From Prosapia bicincta (Eukaryota; Arthropoda; Insecta; Hemiptera; Cercopidae), in assembly GCA_036971475.1 (NCBI GenBank), contig JBAIZL010000001.1:211103075-211167074 (forward strand): a stretch of 64,000 nucleotides of DNA. Reading direction: 5' to 3'. Each line of letters begins with the position of its first letter. Position 1 is the stretch's first letter. The notes under the pieces are model-generated. The model did no database searches and was not told the DNA's origin. It was given only the letters and a program-made list of their open reading frames with translations. Made by a program: the position numbers and the translations under genes. This document shows, in pieces, positions 49,302 through 62,200 of the stretch.

Positions 49302-50193
49302 TTGTATTTAACGTTATCCATTGTTTTTCCGTTGCACTGACTTTATGAAGTTAATATATTACTATGTAAGTAATTTTGTCCACCATTAAGTGCAATAATT
49401 TAATTAAGTGACAATAGAAAAACATCAGTGATTCGACAATGGTCAATTGACCGAAAGGTGCCTCATCACTCAAGGTAAAATTATTGCACTTAATGGTGGA
49501 TAAAATTACTTACATAGTAATATATTAACTTCATATATATATATATATATATATATATCACTAATTTTGAGTAATTTTATCCACCATTAAGTGCAATAAT
49601 TTTACCTTGAGTGATGAGGTACCTTTCGGTCGTTGACCATTGTCGAATCACTGATTGTTCTCTGCTGTGGATGCTACGTCCGTGGAGCCGGTGTTTGTAG
49701 AAGTTACGCGCACTATTTCTTGATCTGTGTGTATGAGGTTTCTGTATAGTATGTCTTCTGTATATGTTGTTTGTAAATTCATTAAGTTGTTGTGTATATT
49801 TTTATAAATGTGGTATTTTTCTAGTGAGTTTAGTTCTATTGGGTTGTTATTTTTCCAGTATGGTTAGGTTATTTTCGTAATTTGTAATTTCGTGTTTATG
49901 GGAAATTAGGTGTGCTGCAACATTTGATACTTTAGAATTTTTATTTTTGAATGCTCTATAATGTTCTTCAAATCTTATTTTAAACGTTCTGGATGTTTTT
50001 CCTATGTAAAAAGCGTTACAGTTGTTGCAAGTGATTTTGTAGATTCCTGATAGGTTATGATTTTCTGAATTTGTTATGTGGTTTTTGTTACTAAGATATT
50101 TTATTATTTTGTTGTTTGGTTTGTGCAACGGAAAAGTGTTTGGTTTGTCAAAGTCAGTGCAACGGAAAAACAATGGATAATTTTAAATATCTA

Positions 50194-50241
<48 letters not shown>

Positions 50242-53200
50242 TAGAACGTCGGTTATCCGAACTAATTGGGACCTGAGGGTGTTCGGATAATCAAACATAG
50301 TTTTAATAATGCCATTTGAGGCGCTTACTGATAGGTAAATTATTGATTAAGCATGTGGAAATTAAAAACACAACATATTTACGTATACATAATACTTTTA
50401 TTATATTATCAACTCTTTTATGTAATTTTGTACTGAAGTTAATATAATATTCACACATTTTATAAAGAGTAATGTCAAATTTAAAAAAAAATAGAAACAT
50501 AAAAATATGATAAAGTAACATTTTTAATACTGTAATGTATTGCATTGGAATTACTTTGTAAAATAGTCTTTTATTGTCTTTTGCTTTAAACTTGAGGACC
50601 GTTTTTTAGCTGCTAAGTCCCTAAGCCTCTTTAGCAGTAAAAGCTGAGTTGGGCAGCTCTCCTCTTGCTTTTCAAGCCAAGACATCGCAGTATTAAATGC
50701 CGAAAAAGCTTCTTCATGACTTGGACGATTCTTGGTGCTTTCTGCAGTATCTGTGTTACAGTCTTCATCGCTGTCATGCTGGGTGGTATCTTCAGCCAGC
50801 ATCAGAGAAACAATTTCCTCATCATCAATGATCTGGAAGCCTGGGTCATTGTCCATTGTTAGCCAATCTTCAGTATCTTGTATGTCACATTCTGAAAATC
50901 CAGGAATTTCTCCATACAACTCCAAAAATTCATCAACATCTTCCTGGTCTGTAACTTCAGGCTCTATGTTTTCACGAGTCTTTTCTAAAATTTTGTTCCA
51001 AGCATTTTTTAAGTTGCTTTCTTTCATGGTGCTCCAAGAGTCTGCTACCATGTAAGAACAATCTTTGACATTGAGTTTTTTGGCAAATTGCACAACACTT
51101 TCTTCATTGGCATCAGCAAGTAACAAGCGACGAAGAACTTGCTTTTTGTACATCCTTTTAAGCTTTTCTATAACGCCCTGGTCCATGGGCTGAAGTAACG
51201 CTGTCACGTTAGGTGGTAAATAGGTCACTTTAAAGTCCTCGTCGATTGAGTTCAATATTTCAACATCCGGGTGGGTTGGGGCATTGTCTATAACGAGAAG
51301 TACTTTCCCCAGCTTATTGTTATCTTTTTTGTACTTTTTGACATCAGGGATAAATTCATTAGTAAACCAGTCTAAAAAAATTTCACAATTCATCCACGCA
51401 TTCTTTTGTGATTTGTAGATAAGAGGTAAACAAGTCACATTTTTAAAACACCTAGGCTTTTTAGATTTGCTTATCATTAGGAGAGGCAATGCATGCGTAC
51501 CAGTAGCATTTGCTGCAACCATGATTGTTACACGCTCCTTGCCAACCTTAAATCCTGGCGCCGCCTTTTCTCGTTTTGATGCCAATGATTTACGCGGCAG
51601 TGCCTTCCAATTAAGGCCTGTTTCATCAGCATTGTATACCAAATCCAATGAATATCCTTCATCTTTTAACAGTTTGGAAAATGTCTCTTTATATTTTTCT
51701 GCAGCTGCAGAATCTCCAGATAATATTTCACCTTGTATGTCAAGCTCACGTACACCATGGCGTGATTTAAAATTCTTCAACCGCCCTGTACTAGCCTTGA
51801 AGTCGGCTGACCCACCAAGTTTTTTATTGATTTGGATGGCTTTTTCACAAAGCAAAGGGCCTGATATTGGTTCCCCCTTTGTTCGCCTTTGAATGAACCA
51901 TAGATACATCACCTCTTCTAATTTTTCATCTTGAGGTCTTTTCATCGATTTCCTTTTTCTAGATCCATCTTCGCTGTCCAGTTTGGAGGCAAATTTAAGG
52001 ATTTCAGATTTTTTACTTTTTATCTCTGATATTGTTGCCTTGCCAACGTTAAATTGTTTTGCTAAAGATGCCCCTGTTTCACCTTTTTCTAGTTTTTCAA
52101 TGATTTTTAATTTTGATTCAATAGATAAAACATTTCTGCTTCTTTTATTAGGTTTACTAGAGGTCGCCATGTCAAATTATAAACATCCTACGGCCTACAA
52201 TATTACAACTAACCTAACCTTAAAACAACAATAATGTACAGAATAAAAGAAAAAACTAACTTACTGGACTAATGTTCTTGAAACTACTGTACAGTCCAAT
52301 ACTATTAACTTCACAAATTATAAACTAAACTGTACTGTACTTTCCAAACAAACTTAACTTCACAAATTATAAACTAAACTGTAATGTACTTTTAGCGCTG
52401 CACTATGCGAGTGAATGATTGACAAGGAAGCGACTGCTGTGAGTGCCGTCTAACGTCTGCTACGTCGCACGGCGGCGCCGACTACCAAGGTCAAACTGAC
52501 GAGTGTTTATTACGCGGTGACGTTTGGTCTAGTTCAGGTTACACGCAACCTTTTTCGTGTTCGGATAATTGACGTTTCGGATAATTGACGTTCGGATAAC
52601 CGACGTTCTACTGTATATATATAAATACTTTCAAAAACATTTAATAAACTTATGTTGTTAACATTTTTCATTAACTTAATATTGTTGACATCTAAACTAT
52701 GGTTTGTGTCTATTATATTATATAATATATATATTATATATGTTCTGCTACATATAATAAAGTTATTTTGTGGTTATTGGGTTTGTTATTTAAAATATTA
52801 TAACATAAGCCACAGTTGCTCAAAATATCATTATAAGAACAATAAATAAAACTAAAATCCTTATTTAGATAATTGAATTCTACAAGGAAAAATCTTATGG
52901 TAGTTTCCTGATGTAGCATTATTAGAATGAACATTACTGAAACAACACAACCGTCTTGGCAAGTGATCATTTTTCTAGAATGTAAGTATTATTGCATATT
53001 GTTAACTTGAAAACACAAGCCATAGATCTATATTAGAATGAACATTACTGAAACAACATAACTGTCTTGGCAAGTGATCATTTTTCTAGAATGTAAGTAT
53101 TATTGTACTTTAGGAGAATTGTTAACTTGAAAACACAAGCCATAGATATATATTTGAATTATTTATAAACCCTAACTGATATACATATTTTTTTTACTTT

Positions 53201-56200
53201 AACTTAGTCATCCCAATTCTAAACAGAAATTTACAAAAATCAAACTTTTTTCAAATTTAGTTATAAAGAAAAATAAATTTACGTGGGTCGTCTCAAATGC
53301 AAGTTACACTACTTTTCTTTAAATTTTTTTTATTTAAAGATATATTTTGAAAAGTACATTAGAAAACCTATTTTTTTACATAATCGCCTTGTTTTTAAAT
53401 ACATTTTTGGTACAGATATGTAAAATGCCATGGTAAAAATTTTCCAATCCAGCATCATAGCGTTCTGCTGCAATGTCGGTTAGACATCTTTCAATGTCTT
53501 GCTCCAAATCACTCTCGTTTGTGAAGTATCTTTCCCCAAGATGTTGCTTCAGGTGTGGAAAAAAGTGGGAGTCTTGAGTATGACGAGCAGCGTGAGGGAA
53601 AGTGTTGTTGTGGAACAAAAAATCGTTTTTTGTCAGTTTTGATAGACGAAGATCATCGAAAGGGCATGGACAGCTTATTTCCACATTTATCAACCGTTAG
53701 GCACCGTTCGGTGTCAATGGCCCTTTGGACATCTTCTATAACAGTTGGAAAGCGGGAAGTGGAGGTAGAGGTCATTTCATTGTTCATCATGTAATGTTGC
53801 TCTCCTTTCAATGAATGACGATTGCTAACAAGAAACCTTTGGCCTTGACATAATGTCTTCACCATAAACACTAACCAACATGTGATGAATTTATCGTATT
53901 TTTATCTTTTGCCTTTAAAAAACGAATAACACCACAAGGTTTGCATTTGACAACAAGAACAGGTGTAATATCAATATGGCTGGAGCCTAACTGACCGGTC
54001 GATCGACACATGCATATAGGAATTTTACAGTGCTACAGTACAGGAATTTAACACCCAGACGCAAATTCCCCACTATCCCTAGATGTTTCCATGCTACTAC
54101 AAGGATTTTAAAAAATAGTGAATTTACTTATCGCTAGTAGAATCTTACTTTAGCGCTCTAAGGGTTAGTTTAATCATGAAATATTATTCATCTCACATGT
54201 TAGAGAACAGAGAAAACAGCTGAAACAATGGATGCGATATTTGTGGTAACAAAAACCAAGATGAGATAATAAAATAAATATACCATAAGTAATAGGTTAA
54301 TTATCTCAAGACAATCTTCTAAAAACTTTGATAGCTTACTACCTTAGTACTTTAATCTGAAATTACTCAAGAAAGACCTAAACTTGCTACTACCTTTCCA
54401 GCATAAATATTCCTACATTTTAGTGAGGGACTACCACTCTCATAATGTTTAATGTTATAGTTAAAAACCTTAAACATTTTATGCAATATCAAGTAAAAAT
54501 GTTTTTTATATAACAGTGATGAAACTTACATTTGGTCAGTATACTATTGCAAGACCAGATGAAGGATGAGTATAGAAACCTTAAAACTGACAGATGTCAA
54601 GCCTAAATTATTATTTTTTTAAATAGCTATTATTTTATTATACCTATAAAATGTATACTACGAACTCTAAACCTAAAAACATTTGCAGATAATTTGTTGT
54701 ATAAAGTTAAAAACAAGTAATATTGATAAAGGCATGCAAAAATGAATTTAGAGAAGTAAATCAAAATAGATTACGTTAGTATAATGGTAATACTTCACAA
54801 TATCTTCTTCAGTTTTAAAACATATAACAAATAGTATAGGGACTTGGGAGAAATAAACAATGAATGTTAGAGTAAATAAGGGAATGATTAGGGCAATAAA
54901 ATAATAAATTAAATGAAATTTGTTTGTATAAACTAATCCAAAAACATAACTATAAATTCAATTAATTATTATCATACCTGAATAGAAAAACCTGTGCTTT
55001 CAACCAAATTATAAATTAGTTCTAAAAGTTATACACAATAAAAATGTTATTTTCCAATAATTATTAGCAGTTATTTTCCTTTTATATAAAGTAAGTTTCA
55101 CTAGTGTATAACCTCAATGTAGTCTTTAAGTAAAAATGTCTCACAATGAACCCGTAACCCCGATAAAAGCCTAAAGGGCTTATAGGTTGGTAATTGGTTT
55201 TCATATAAATTCAGGAATTGGTTTTTCTGAGAAATTTCTTGGGATACAGTTTCAAACCAGAGTTCGAACTCGAGAAATAGATCATTACTTTCCTATGGAC
55301 AAGATGTAGTGTAGCATCAGAGTGGGAAGTTGTGGATGATCTGGTTAAGGCGAGTTTATTTAATTATTTATTTATTTATTAAAAAAAAACAAAATAAGAT
55401 TCCTCATAAGCTAAGCAATTGACAAATGAAATTGACATTCTTAATACATATTATTTCTTTACAACCACAAGACGGAAACCACTTCACACATCAACTAGTC
55501 AGCTTACATTATGAAACTTTATATTTTATATCTTCATTTTCAAGCATTGATACAAAGTTTATAAATGCTTGTTCTTTTAATTCCTGAAATTGTTAATTGC
55601 CCAACACCGTATATCTCACCCAACTTTTTACCGATAACCCCTTTATCTGATTAATCTATAATGTTTTGTTTATCCGCAAACAATAAGACAGCATGTTTTC
55701 TTTTAGAAGCCATAATGAAGCCCAAATTACTGATTGATACCAATCCAAGACAAACTGACTGACTAATCAAAACAAATAGTGGAAGTCAGGCTAATAATGT
55801 TCAATCTGTGCCTACATTACCTTTGCTGGGAAAAGGCTATAGAACATGTAGACTGAATAATTATTTTGAATATCTCAGTAAGATTCTGTCTTAATTCTAT
55901 TTTTCTGAAAGTAATTCGGACAAATAGTGATTTGGATAGTCAGATAATTGAAGTTTTACTAAATACTGTCAGGGTTTACAGTCAACTATATAGAACTGTA
56001 CTGAGACTAGGTCTCAACATCCTAATAATGATTGCACTGTGCCTTCTATACCTAGCTAATAGCACTTGGATAGTCTGAGATAATTGCAGTTCTACTAAAT
56101 ACATCCTAATAATGATTGCGCTGTGCCTTCTATACCTAGCTAAAAGCACTTGGATTGTCTGAGATAATTGCAGTTTTACTAAATACTGTCAGGGTTTACA

Positions 56201-59200
56201 GTCAACTATACAGAACTGCACTGGGATTAGGTCTCAACATCCTAATAATGATTGCGCTGTGCCTTCTATTCCTAGCTAATAGCACTTGGATAGTCTGAGA
56301 TAATTGCAGTTCTACTGTTGTTGTCAGGGTTTACAGTCCACTATACAGAACTGCACTGGGATTAGGTCTCAACATCTTAATAATGATTGCGCTGTGCCTT
56401 CTATACCTAGCTAATAGACCTTGGATAGTCTGAGATAACTGTAGTTCTACTGTTACTGTCAAGGTTTACAGTCAACTATACAGAACTGCACTGGGACTAG
56501 GTCTCAATATCCTAATAATGATTGCGCTATGCCTTCTATTCCTAGCTAATAGCACTTGGATAATCTGAGATAATTGGAGTTCTACTGTTGTTGTCAGGGT
56601 TTACAGTCAACTAAACAGAACTGCACTGGGATTAGGTCTCAACATCCTAATAATGATTGCGCTGTGCCTTCTATTCCTAGCTAATAGCACTTGGATAGTC
56701 TGAGATAATTGCAGTTCTACTGTTGTTGTCAGGGTTTACAGTCCACTATACAGAACTGCACTGGGATTAGGTCTCAACATCTTAATAATGATTGCGCTGT
56801 GCCTTCTATACCTAGCTAATAGACCTTATATAGTCTGAGATAATTGGAGTTCTACTGTTACTGTCAAGGTTTACAGTCAACTATACAGAACTGCACTGGG
56901 ATTAGGTCTCAACATCCTAATAATGATTGCGCTATGCCTTCTATTCCTAGCTAATAGCACTTGGATAGTCTGAGATAATTGGAGTTCTACAGTTGTTGTC
57001 AAGGTTTACAGTTAACTATAAAGTCAACTATATAGAACTGTAATGGGACTAGGTCTCAATATCCTAATAATGATTGCTATGTGCCTTCTATACCTAGTTA
57101 ATAGCAGTTGGATAGTCTGAGATAATTGCAGTTCTACTAAATACTGTCAGGGTTTACAGTCAACTATATAGAACTGTACTGGGGTTAGGTCTCAAAATCC
57201 TAATAATGATTGCGCTGTGCCTTCTATACCTAGCTAATAGCACTTGGATAGTCTGAGATAATTGCAGTTCTACTAAATACTGTCAGGGTTTACAGTCAAC
57301 TATATAGAACTGTACTGGGGTTAGGTCTCAAAATCCTAATAATGATTGCGCTGTGCCTTCTATACCTAGCTAATAGCACTTGGATTGTCTGAGATAATTG
57401 CAGTTCTACTGTTACTGTCAGGGTTTAAAGTCAACTATATAGAACTGTACTGGGACTAGGTCTCAATATCCTAATAATGATTGGGCTGTGCCTTCTATAC
57501 CTAGCTAATAGCACTTGGATAGTCTGAGATAATTGCAGTTCTACTGTTACTGTCAGGGTTTAAAGTCAACTATATAGAACTGTACTGGGACTAGGTCTCA
57601 ATATCCTAATAATGATTGGGCTGTGCCTTCTATACCTAGCTAATAGCACTTGGATAGTCTGAGATAATTGCAGTTCTACTGTTACTGTCAGGGTTTAAAG
57701 TCAACTATATAGAACTGTACTGGGACTAGGTCTCAATATCCTAATAATGATTGGGCTGTGCCTTCTATACCTAGCTAATAGCACTTGGATAGTCTGAGAT
57801 AATTGCAGTTCTACTGTTACTGTCAGGGTTTAAAGTCAACTATATAGAACTGTACTGGGACTAGGTCTCAATATCCTAATAATGATTGGGCTGTGCCTTC
57901 TATACCTAGGTAATAGCACTTGGATAGTCTGAGATAATTGCAGTTCTACTGTTACTGTCAGGGTTTAAAGTCAACTATATAGAACTGTACTGGGACTAGG
58001 TCTCAATATCCTAATAATGATTGGGCTGTGCCTTCTATACCTAGGTAATAGCACTTGGATAGTCTGAGATAATTGCAGTTCTACTGTTACTGTCAGGGTT
58101 TAAAGTCAACTATATAGAACTGTACTGGGACTAGGTCTCAATATCCTAATAATGATTGGGCTGTGCCTTCTATACCTAGGTAATAGCACTTGGATACTCT
58201 GAGATAATTGCAGTTCTACTGTTACTGTCAGGGTTTAAAGTCAACTATATAGAACTGTACTGGGACTAGGTCTCAATATCCTAATAATGATTGGGCTGTG
58301 CCTTCTATACCTAGGTAATAGCACTTGGATAGTCTGAGATAATTGCAGTTCTACTGTTACTGTCAGGGTTTAAAGTCAACTATATAGAACTGTACTGGGA
58401 CTAGGTCTCAATATCCTAATAATGATTGGGCTGTGCCTTCTATACCTAGCTAATAGCACTTGGATAGTCTGAGATAATTGCAGTTCTACTGTTACTGTCA
58501 GGGTTTAAAGTCAACTATATAGAACTGTACTGGGACTAGGTCTCAATATCCTAATAATGATTGGGCTGTGCCTTCTATACCTAGCTAATAGCACTTGGAT
58601 AGTCTGAGATAATTGCAGTTCTACTGTTACTGTCAGGGTTTAAAGTCAACTATATAGAACTGTACTGGGACTAGGTCTCAATATCCTAATAATGATTGGG
58701 CTGTGCCTTCTATACCTAGGTAATAGCACTTGGATAGTCTGAGATAATTGCAGTTCTACTGTTACTGTCAGGGTTTAAAGTCAACTATATAGAACTGTAC
58801 TGGGACTAGGTCTCAATATCCTAATAATGATTGGGCTGTGCCTTCTATACCTAGGTAATAGCACTTGGATAGTCTGAGATAATTGCAGTTCTACTGTTAC
58901 TGTCAGGGTTTAAAGTCAACTATATAGAACTGTACTGGGACTAGGTCTCAATATCCTAATAATGATTGGGCTGTGCCTTCTATACCTAGGTAATAGCACT
59001 TGGATAGTCTGAGATAATTGCAGTTCTACTGTTACTGTCAGGGTTTAAAGTCAACTATATAGAACTGTACTGGGACTAGGTCTCAATATCCTAATAATGA
59101 TTGGGCTGTGCCTTCTATACCTAGGTAATAGCACTTGGATAGTCTGAGATAATTGCAGTTCTACTGTTACTGTCAGGGTTTAAAGTCAACTATATAGAAC

Positions 59201-62200
59201 TGTACTGGGACTAGGTCTCAATATCCTAATAATGATTGGGCTGTGCCTTCTATACCTAGCTAATAGCACTTGGATAGTCTGAGATAATTGCAGTTCTACT
59301 GTTACTGTCAGGGTTTAAAGTCAACTATATAGAACTGTACTGGGACTAGGTCTCAATATCCTAATAATGATTGGGCTGTGCCTTCTATACCTAGCTAATA
59401 GCACTTGGATAGTCTGAGATAATTGCAGTTCTACTGTTACTGTCAGGGTTTAAAGTCAACTATATAGAACTGTACTGGGACTAGGTCTCAATATCCTAAT
59501 AATGATTGGGCTGTGCCTTCTATACCTAGCTAATAGCACTTGGATAGTCTGAGATAATTGCAGTTCTACTGTTATTGTCAACTATATAGAACTGTACTGG
59601 GACTATTTCTCAACATCTTAATAATGATTGCGCTGTGCCTTCTATACCTAGTTAATAGCACTTGGATAGTCTGAGATAATTGCAGTTCTACTGTTACTGT
59701 CAGGGTTTAAAGTCAACTATATAGAACTGTACTGGGACTAGGTCTCAATATCCTAATAATGATTGCTATGTGCCTTCTATACCTAGCTAATAGCACTTTT
59801 ATAGTCTGAGATAATTGTAGTTCTACTAAATACTGTCAGGGATTACAGTCAACTATATAGAACTGTACTGGGACTAGGTATCAACATCCTAATAATGATT
59901 GCGCTGTGCCTTCTATACCTAGCTAATAGCACTTGGATTGTCTGAGATAATTGGAGTTCTACTGTTACTGTCAGGGTTTACAGTCAACTATATAGAACTG
60001 CACTGGGACTAGGTCTCAACATCCTAATAATGACTGCGCTGTGCCTTCTATACCTAGCTAATAGCACTTGGATTGTCTGAGATAATTGGAGTTCTACTGT
60101 TACTGTCAGGGTTTACAGTCAACTATATATAGCACTGTACTGGGACTAGGTCTCAACATCCTAATAATGATTGCGCTGTGCCTTCTATACCTAGCTAATA
60201 GCACTTGGATAGTCTGAGATAACTGTAGTTCTACTTTTACTGTCAGGGTTTACAGTCAACTAAATAGAACTGAACTGGGACTAGGTCTCAATCTTCTAAT
60301 AATGATTGCGCTTTGCCTTCTATACCTAGCTAATAGAACTTGGATAGTCTGAGATAATTGCAGTTCTACTGTTACTGTCAGGGTTTACAGTTAAGTATAC
60401 AGAACTGCACTGGGACTAGGTCTCAATATCCTAATAATGATTGCGCTGTGCCTTCTATACCTAGGTAATAGCACTTGGATAGTCTGAGATAATTGGAGTT
60501 CTACTAAATACTGTCAGTGTTTATAGTCAAATATACAGAACTGCACTGGGACTAGGTCTCAATATCCAAATAATGATTGCGCTGTGCCTTCTATACCTAG
60601 CTAATAGAACTTGGATAGTCTGAGATAATTGGAGTTCTACTAAATACTGTCAGGGTTTATAGTCAAATATACAGAACTGCACTGGGACTAGGTCTCAACA
60701 TCCTAAAAATGATTGCGCTGTGCCTTCTATACCTAGGTAATAAGCACTTGGATAGTCTGAGATCATTACAGTTCTACTGTTACTGTCAGGGTTTACAGTC
60801 AACTATATAAAACTGTACTGGGACTAGGTCTCAACATCCTAATAATGATTGCGCTGTGCCTTCTATACCTAGCTAATAGCACTTGGATAGTCTGAAATAC
60901 TGACAGGGTTTACAGTCAACTATACAGAACTTCACTGGGACTAGGTCTCAATATCATAATAATGATTGAGCTGTGCCTTCAATACTTATCTAATAGCAGT
61001 TGGATAGTCTGAGATAATTGCAGTTCTGTTACTGTCAGGGTTTACAGTCAACTATACAAAACTGTACTGGGACTAGGCCTTAACATCCTAATAATGATTG
61101 CGCTGTGCCTTCTATACCTAGTTAATAGCAGTTGGATAGTCTGAGATAATTGCAGTTCTACTAAATACTGTCAGGGTTTACAGTCAACTATATAGAACTG
61201 TACTGGGGTTAGGTCTCAAAATCCTAATAATGATTGAGCTGTGCCTTCTATATCTTGCTAATAGCACTTGGATAGTCTGAGATAATTGGAGTTCTACTAA
61301 ATACTGTCAGGGTTTACAGTCAACTATACAGAACTGCACTGGGACTAGGTCTCAACTTCCTAATAATGATTGCGCTGTGCCTTCTATACCTAGCTAATGG
61401 CACTTGGATAGTCTGAGATAATTGCAGTTCTACTGTTACAGTTTGGGGTTTGCAACTAAATATTTCAGACAGTATATTTGTACTTTTCTTAACCAATCTG
61501 ATCAGAAAGGAGACTTGGCAAGTGGTTAGGTGTTTAGCAAATTGATCCAAGATTCTTACAAAAAAATGGAACTAAACAAAAAGATCTTTTTGATTTGAAG
61601 TGATATTATAGCAATCACTCTTGTGTGGATTATTCTTTAATAAATGTTAAAGCGACCTGTATTACCGATCAAAGGATCAGTTGATGCAAGGCCAGTGAAG
61701 AGAGGATCTACAATTACTAATTTTTATAAGAAGAGATATTTGAAAATAATAGTCAGTTTATATTATATATAATAAAATATGAAAGTTCAATGCTCCTTTT
61801 TTAGTTTTGCTGTAGATCGAAAAAATACAGTGTGAAACAACCCTTCTTTTTTATCTTGGAAGAAATGTAAATGAGTGACAATTTTACTTTATAATTAAGC
61901 TATTTAAACTATTGCAACAAATAATCTGTTTAAACAGGATAAATTTATTGACAGCACATACTTTTTTATCAGAAATATATGTAATAAATTTGTTACTGTA
62001 ACAATATACTAACCTTCTAATTCTAATTTTACATGACCTGGATAGTGAGCAGAAGCCATTGGTTTAATTTCTTGTTCTGGTGCTGCTAATGTGGCATCTA
62101 TTTTGTCATATCCTGACCAATCTGGAACTGGTAAACAACTTTCTTCTAGTCTCACTTCTAGTTCCTCTTGCATAGGTATAACAGCTACTTCTCCTTCTTG

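Larger units (their letters stand above)
49300..50198 (-). mobile_element. Penelope-like element, family 1: terminal repeats with truncated endonuclease
   Basis: 49300-49534 is an inverted terminal-repeat unit (gttatccattgtttttccg ... taatggtggataaaatta). After a short TA run, 49560-50170 holds a second copy in minus orientation: the terminal region, the endonuclease end and, beyond it at 50145-50175, the start of another terminal repeat (cagtgcaacggaaaaacaat). The body is 5'-truncated. The right edge is a (TA)n tract into which the Tigger inserted. Confidence 0.8.
49041..52801. repeat. 40-bp perfect inverted repeat bracketing nested elements
   Basis: 49041-49080 (ataatattttaaataacaaa and the next 20 bases) is the exact inverted copy of 52762-52801. 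Between them lie a hammerhead-like motif, Penelope family-1 pieces and the intact Tigger. The pair looks like the ends of an older element, or two inverted copies of one, that was later filled by younger insertions. Confidence 0.7.

Noticed and set aside
55930..61443. CRISPR-like array
   Set aside because: Repeats are 135 bp, contiguous, without unique spacers, in an insect genome: a satellite.
61320..61550. Minus-strand open frame at the right end of the satellite
   Set aside because: Half of it is satellite sequence; there is no homology or start context.
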